This document shows, in pieces, positions 33,436-37,728 of a stretch of DNA of 37,728 bases (position 1 is the stretch's first letter; each line of letters starts with the position of its first letter). Where the stretch lies: the NCBI GenBank assembly GCA_015499995.1, contig JADNRV010000411.1, forward strand, positions 1 to 37,728, read 5' to 3'. The stretch is from Flammula alnicola. Lineage: Eukaryota; Basidiomycota; Agaricomycetes; Agaricales; Strophariaceae. The notes beneath the pieces are model-generated. The model was not told the DNA's origin. It was given only the letters and a program-made list of their open reading frames with translations, and searched no databases. A program made the translations under genes and the position numbers.

Positions 33436-35897
33436 ATGCCCCTCATCAATGAGAAGAACGAGGGCATTCTGCCATCCTCGTCCGCGCCCGAGGCTCCTCC
33501 GCCTACTCGTCTGGAGAAGATGAAGGCAAAGTATCGCGTGCACCAAAAGTTCTTCATTGCGTTATGGGTATACTTTGTCATCCGGCTCGTATACCAAAGT
33601 CAGGATTACTTCTATCTCTTCAGCACACCGAGCTGCGCGCAGGCCGATGTTCTGACCCCCGAGAAGAATGCCGACCTCTGGAACGCGTTGAACGAGAAGA
33701 TTGGGACCCCGGCTTTCCAGACAAGTGCCATCGACTGGCTCGCAGGAGCTGTACGCGTGCCGTGAGTCCTTTCCTTACTTTCCCTGCAAGACCCGACTCG
33801 TCTGATAATGGGTTCTTTCAAAATGATGTAGAACCGAATCGTTCGATAATATGGATCCTGTCGGTACTGATCCTCGTTGGGATGCATTTGGACCGTTCCA
33901 CGATTACCTTTTGGGTGCATTCCCGCTCGTGTGAGCTAATGCGTCACGATGTCGCTGATTGTGTGGCGCTCACACTCTTATCTAAAGTCATTCAACTCTC
34001 AAGTTAACAAAAGTTAACACCTACGGCCTTTACTACGAGTGGAAGGGCTCGGACGCGTCTCTGAAGCCACTGCTTCTGGCAGCACACCAAGGTACTTGTT
34101 CACATCCTAAAACCCGCAGTTGTTCATAGCTATTTGTCTTCCATGCTAGACGTCGTCCCTGTCGACCCCACTACAGTCGATCAATGGACCCACCCGCCAT
34201 ACTCAGGATTTTTCGACGGTATGCACCTATAATTACTGTACCTGTGGACTATGCCTATTATTCGTATCCAGGCAAGCGCATCTGGGGTCGTGGAAGTTCC
34301 GACGACAAGAGCGGGTTGATTGGTATTCTGTAATGCTTTTCCAAATCCTCTAGAATATCAACGTCTTGCTCAAATAATACACTAATACCAGGTCGACAAT
34401 CGAGACGCTCATCGAAGCTAATTCCAGCCTACTAGAACCGTCGTGCTATCCTTCGGTTTCGACGAGGAAGCTAGTGGATTCCAGGTAGGCCTACAATAAA
34501 TTCTGCGTAAGATAAAGATAATCCTTCTGAACTTTAACCCAGGGTGCGGAAAACTTGGACCATATCTCGAGAGCATCTATGGCGAAAACGGTTTGCTATG
34601 ATCGTCGATGAGGGCTGTAAGTCGCGGTCAGTGTGTCCTGTTCACATTGAATGTTAATGTGCCACCCATTACAGCCGGATTTATAGAGCAGTATGGATCT
34701 ATCATCGCCACCCCTGGAATCGCCGAGAAGGGTTTCTTGAACGTCCTCGTCGAAGTGACGGCTCCGGGTGGCACTCGAGTATTCCTCCATCACACACCGT
34801 AAGATTGCACCTCGATATTATGGCTCGATGCTGAGAGACATTTCCAGAGCATCGGAATCCTGTCGGCCCTCCTCGTTCATTACGAGAAAATCCTTACGAA
34901 GTCAAAGTCGTACGTCTCGATCCAATCTTATTACACCAGTAATATGTCATCTTACCGGTATACAGACAAGAAATGAACCATTCTATGATGCACTGCAATG
35001 TGTCGCTCAACATGCAACGACGTGCCATCGCATTTGCGCAGGGTCATCAAACAGTCTGTCCAGTCCAACAAGGCCCTTCATCGTCTCCAGTCCTTCATCC
35101 GCGAAGACAGAGTTCTCAGCAGCTTGGTAGGCACCACTCAGGCTATCGATCTCATCCACGGCGGTGTGAAATCGAATGCTCTTCCTGAACAAGCCTGGGC
35201 CATCGTCAACCATCGCATTTCTGTCATCAGGTACGTAAATTCCTAGATCTTGGAAGTAGGGTAATCCCGAACTGAACGTGAACAGCTCTCTAGACGAAGT
35301 CAAAGCGGCCGATACCGCTCTTCTCGAAGAACTTGGATACAAATTCAACTTGACATACAAAGCGTTCGGAAGCGGGATTTCTGAGGAAGGCGCCCCGGCC
35401 AGTGGGTCATTGACATTGAGCGACGCATTCAACGGAGGCCTCGAACCTGCGCCTATCACGCCGACTGGAAGTGATGCGGCACCGTACCAACTTCTGTCTG
35501 GCACGATCAAGGCGACGTATAATGCACATCGTGCTATCAACGACGCCAACTCTGTCATCGTCGCTCCCGGTATGATGTCCGGAAATACAGGTCTGTTTCA
35601 CTACATTTCTTTTCTCTCAGTGTTTCGTTGATTTTGACTCTTTCTGGATAGATACGCGTTTCTACTGGAAACTCTCGCCGCACATTTTCCGCTATAACCA
35701 TCACAATGCGGGCAGTTCGAAGAACCCTCTCTCTGGGGTCCACACTGTGAATGAATGTGAGTATCTATGCGCCTGCTGGTCGATGACAATGCTAACTTGA
35801 TGTCTGGGATAAAGCTACTGACGTTGACTCATTCTTGGAGATGATTCGCTTCTTCACTACCCTTATTCTCAATGCTGATGAATCCACGACCCTTTGA
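33436..35897 (+). CDS. CPS1: M20 Gly-Xaa carboxypeptidase (Cps1-type), with six single-base frame breaks
   Basis: A membrane-anchored vacuolar zinc carboxypeptidase. Thirteen exons run from ATG 33436 to TGA 35897. An N-terminal anchor helix (FFIALWVYFVIRLVYQ, about residues 40-55) precedes the M20 domain: LLAAHQDVVPVDP holds the zinc His and Asp, GRGSSDDKSGLIGIL the second metal region, and FGFDEEASG the catalytic/metal Glu pair. Later exons give GFIEQYGSIIATPGIAEKGF, ESFIREDR-like helices, VKSNALPEQAWAIVNHRIS and SVIVAPGMMSGNT, ending ADESTTL. Frame is lost and regained at about 34422, 34557, 34593, 34772, 34888 and 35016, each explained by one missing base in or beside a short run. Splice sites and residues are otherwise well preserved, so a local sequence-quality problem is likelier than a dead gene. 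Confidence 0.85.
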
Positions 35898-36351
35898 AAT
35901 ACTGATAGCTACATAGGAACTTTGTTTGCGTGGCAATCTTATTGGTACAGACCGTCCGATGACAGGGCCTTGCAAATAGAGGGGATCCATGACAAATGAT
36001 ATTCCTGTATCATAAAACTTTTGGTTTACCTGGCAGGCTAAATGCATCAAAGCTTTCACGTCTGCCTTGCATTTAACCTATCATGCGCGGTTTACCATGC
36101 CCAATAAAAGAACATGGTTGGTCTCTATCACACGAATGCTTGAAGTCAAAAATAATGTGAACAGTCGCTGGATCGGAGAGTAACACGTAATAAGGGCTGA
36201 TATGACTTCCGGTCATACTGTGAAGAATGAAGGAAGAATGACAAGACAAAAAAGGGAGAAGCTTTAATTGAATGTGCAATCACAGGAGAAAAGAAACAGG
36301 GAGGGTAAGGACATCCACGAAGGGAATATATCCAGCTTGGGTACCGCCGAT
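35898..36351. other. Intergenic, convergent 3' ends
   Basis: It lies between the peptidase stop and the stop of the kinase-like gene. The sequence is AT-rich, with no gene, repeat or RNA recognised. Confidence 0.5.
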
Positions 36352-37518
36352 CTAATCATACTGGAAAGATGTGTTATCAGAAAGGTCAAATGGTGGTAGG
36401 GTATACTGGATGGGTGTATTGTTAGAAATATCTGTGAAGACTAAGAAATGAATTACCTGGTGCTGCGCTCGTTCAATCGGAAGATGAACAGGTCGTCTTG
36501 GATAAGGTATCCCGACGCTCACAGAGTCGGAACTGCGATGGATCTGATCAAGCGTTCAAATTTATCGATCACGAGTTGAGAAGAGAAAAAAAATAGGTCC
36601 TCACCTGCTCATTGTCCTTCCACCACAGGTTGAATGCAGCTTCAAGTTCCGTCGCCAAGATTTCAGCCGATTCATACTCAAGTGTGAAGCATTTAGTGAC
36701 GATGCTTCCAAAATAGGGAAGCAATGATGGCGGTAGCTCGTCAAAGGCACCGAGAACATGGGTGATCTGGTCATGCTTTTGCATAATTGCTACTTCCTCC
36801 AGTACTGTCGGAAACAAGTCCTTATGGAACGGGAATCTTTCGGAGAAGAGCACGAAAAGGATCACGCCTAATCCAAAAATATCTGTGCGTCTCGGAGTCT
36901 TGGCACAGTATCCGAACGGGCACGTATATCGGTGGAGGGCCTGAGGGGAAATCATAAAAGTACGGTGCATTATGAATAGAAAGCCGAAATCACAGAGCAC
37001 AACATGGTAATCGTCAGTTAGGAGGATGTTATGGAGGTGAGGGTCACCCCAAATAATGTCTCGAGCATGTAGGTGGGCGATTCCCTGGGAAATTTCTATG
37101 GCCCAAGTCAGTCGTGTTGCAACTGGGACTCTGGGATGGGCTCTCAGGTGAGAGAGGAGAGAGCCATTGCGAAGGAATGCGAGTTTGATATGTCCAGTCA
37201 GAGAATCACTACCAAGGTATTTGACGATGCAGGGGTGTGATCCAAGGATTCTATAGATAGCCTGCTCGTTGGCGTCAGGAGCTTTGCGAAAGATATGTCC
37301 TGGAGAACCATTTAGTTCATTATGTAGGGAATGGCCAACAAGTATGAGTTTTACCGTTCAGGTTGGCTAACGTCGAAGCCATTTTCACCTAGACCATTCG
37401 TGTTGGGCAGTTCCTTTGAATGCAAGCGATGAAAGATGAGATATGTCGAATACCCGATAACTGCCGCACTGGCCACAGCAATTGTGACAGCAGAGCGTGA
37501 GCTCGACATCATGGTCAT
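36352..37518 (-). CDS. Membrane-anchored protein-kinase-like protein lacking a glycine loop
   Basis: ATG 37518 gives MTMMSSSRSAVTIAVASAAV, an N-terminal signal-anchor helix of about 25 residues. After splicing at a GTGAAA donor (phase 1), the kinase domain starts abruptly at GHIFRKAPDANEQAIYRILG: Lys of FRKA and Glu of NEQ can be read as the beta3 Lys and alphaC Glu, but no GxGxxG loop precedes them. The C-lobe is good: HARDIIWGDPHLHNILL carries the catalytic Asp and Asn, and LCDFGF is the DFG motif. The APE region is degenerate (PFGYCAKTPRRTDIFGLGVI). It continues to AFNLWWKDNEQ, then exons IHRSSDSVSVGIPYPRR and YTLPPFDLSDNTSFQYD, stop at 36352. It resembles agaricomycete lineage-specific kinases; activity is uncertain. 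No frame break was seen. Confidence 0.75.
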
Positions 37519-37728
37519 TGTGGCGGTAGTGAGATCAAGCGAATGATTATGTAATTACGGTGACCGCGATCAAACAAAGACTAAGACTGGCCTCGTATGG
37601 CACACCCATCTCTCTTTCGATTAGCGAAAGAACGACACAGCGCACCGTAAAATCCGTGCGATAGCCATCCTGTGCAATAAAACCGAGGTCACTGCTCGAA
37701 ACGCTACGGTTTCGAACCTGAAACTGCC
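37519..37728. other. Upstream region of the kinase-like gene, to window end
   Basis: This should include the kinase-like gene's promoter. It ends in the second copy of the dispersed repeat (37671-37724). No other gene was seen. Confidence 0.4.
37671..37724 (+). repeat. Dispersed repeat, copy B
   Basis: The sequence tgtgcaataaaaccgaggtc...actgctcgaaa...gtttcgaacctgaaac matches copy A at 10055-10109 in the same orientation, with scattered substitutions and one or two small gaps. Similarity cannot be followed upstream of tgtgcaataa in either copy. Confidence 0.7.

Overview
The window looks like nuclear DNA from a filamentous basidiomycete, most likely an agaricomycete. Reasons: almost every gene is cut by many introns of about 45-65 bases with GTRNGY...YAG ends; several coding exons are only 3-27 bases long; the protein set is fungal (Zn2Cys6 regulator, LIM-RhoGAP, Cps1-type M20 peptidase); and there are Helitron-type termini with a GC hairpin followed by CTAG^T. 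Genes were rebuilt by hand-splicing conserved reading frames, so exon borders are inferences unless a conserved protein fixes them.

Layout. 1-387: 3' end of a CorA-type Mg2+ transporter. 779-2773 (minus): a protein-kinase-like gene and, just upstream, a Crinkler-like (CRN) header module. 3001-7842 (plus): multi-LIM RhoGAP. 7843-10791: gene-free, with two abutting Helitron-like elements, a hairpin-rich inverted-repeat element nested in the first, a minisatellite, a 91-bp tandem duplication and a dispersed repeat. 10792-11562 (plus): single-TM protein. 11977-14121 (minus): SLC35F-type transporter. 14931-15696 (minus): small three-exon membrane protein. 16456-19814 (minus): XPB/Ssl2 helicase of TFIIH. 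21472-23363 (plus): unrecognised protein. 23364-25870: a poorly explained stretch with coding-like fragments and a candidate spliced minus-strand gene. 25871-26406 (plus): V-ATPase subunit G. 26803-30601 (minus): Zn2Cys6 transcription factor. 30884-31388 (minus) and 31811-32756 (plus): divergent ribosomal proteins P2 and S15. 33436-35897 (plus): Gly-Xaa carboxypeptidase. 36352-37518 (minus): membrane-anchored kinase-like protein.

The genes do not form one pathway. They are mostly housekeeping functions: TFIIH, V-ATPase, two ribosomal proteins, vacuolar peptidase, Rho signalling and transport. Accessory material (CRN/kinase-like loci, transposons) sits between them.

The most notable points are: a cluster of six single-base losses, all in or beside short homopolymers, in the peptidase gene, with related frame breaks in the CorA and kinase-like genes; extreme exon fragmentation in RPS15 (exons of 3, 9, 16, 10 and 16 bases) and a 16-base exon inside the zinc cluster; and the nested/tandem Helitron arrangement. 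I did not find convincing evidence of a wholly new system.
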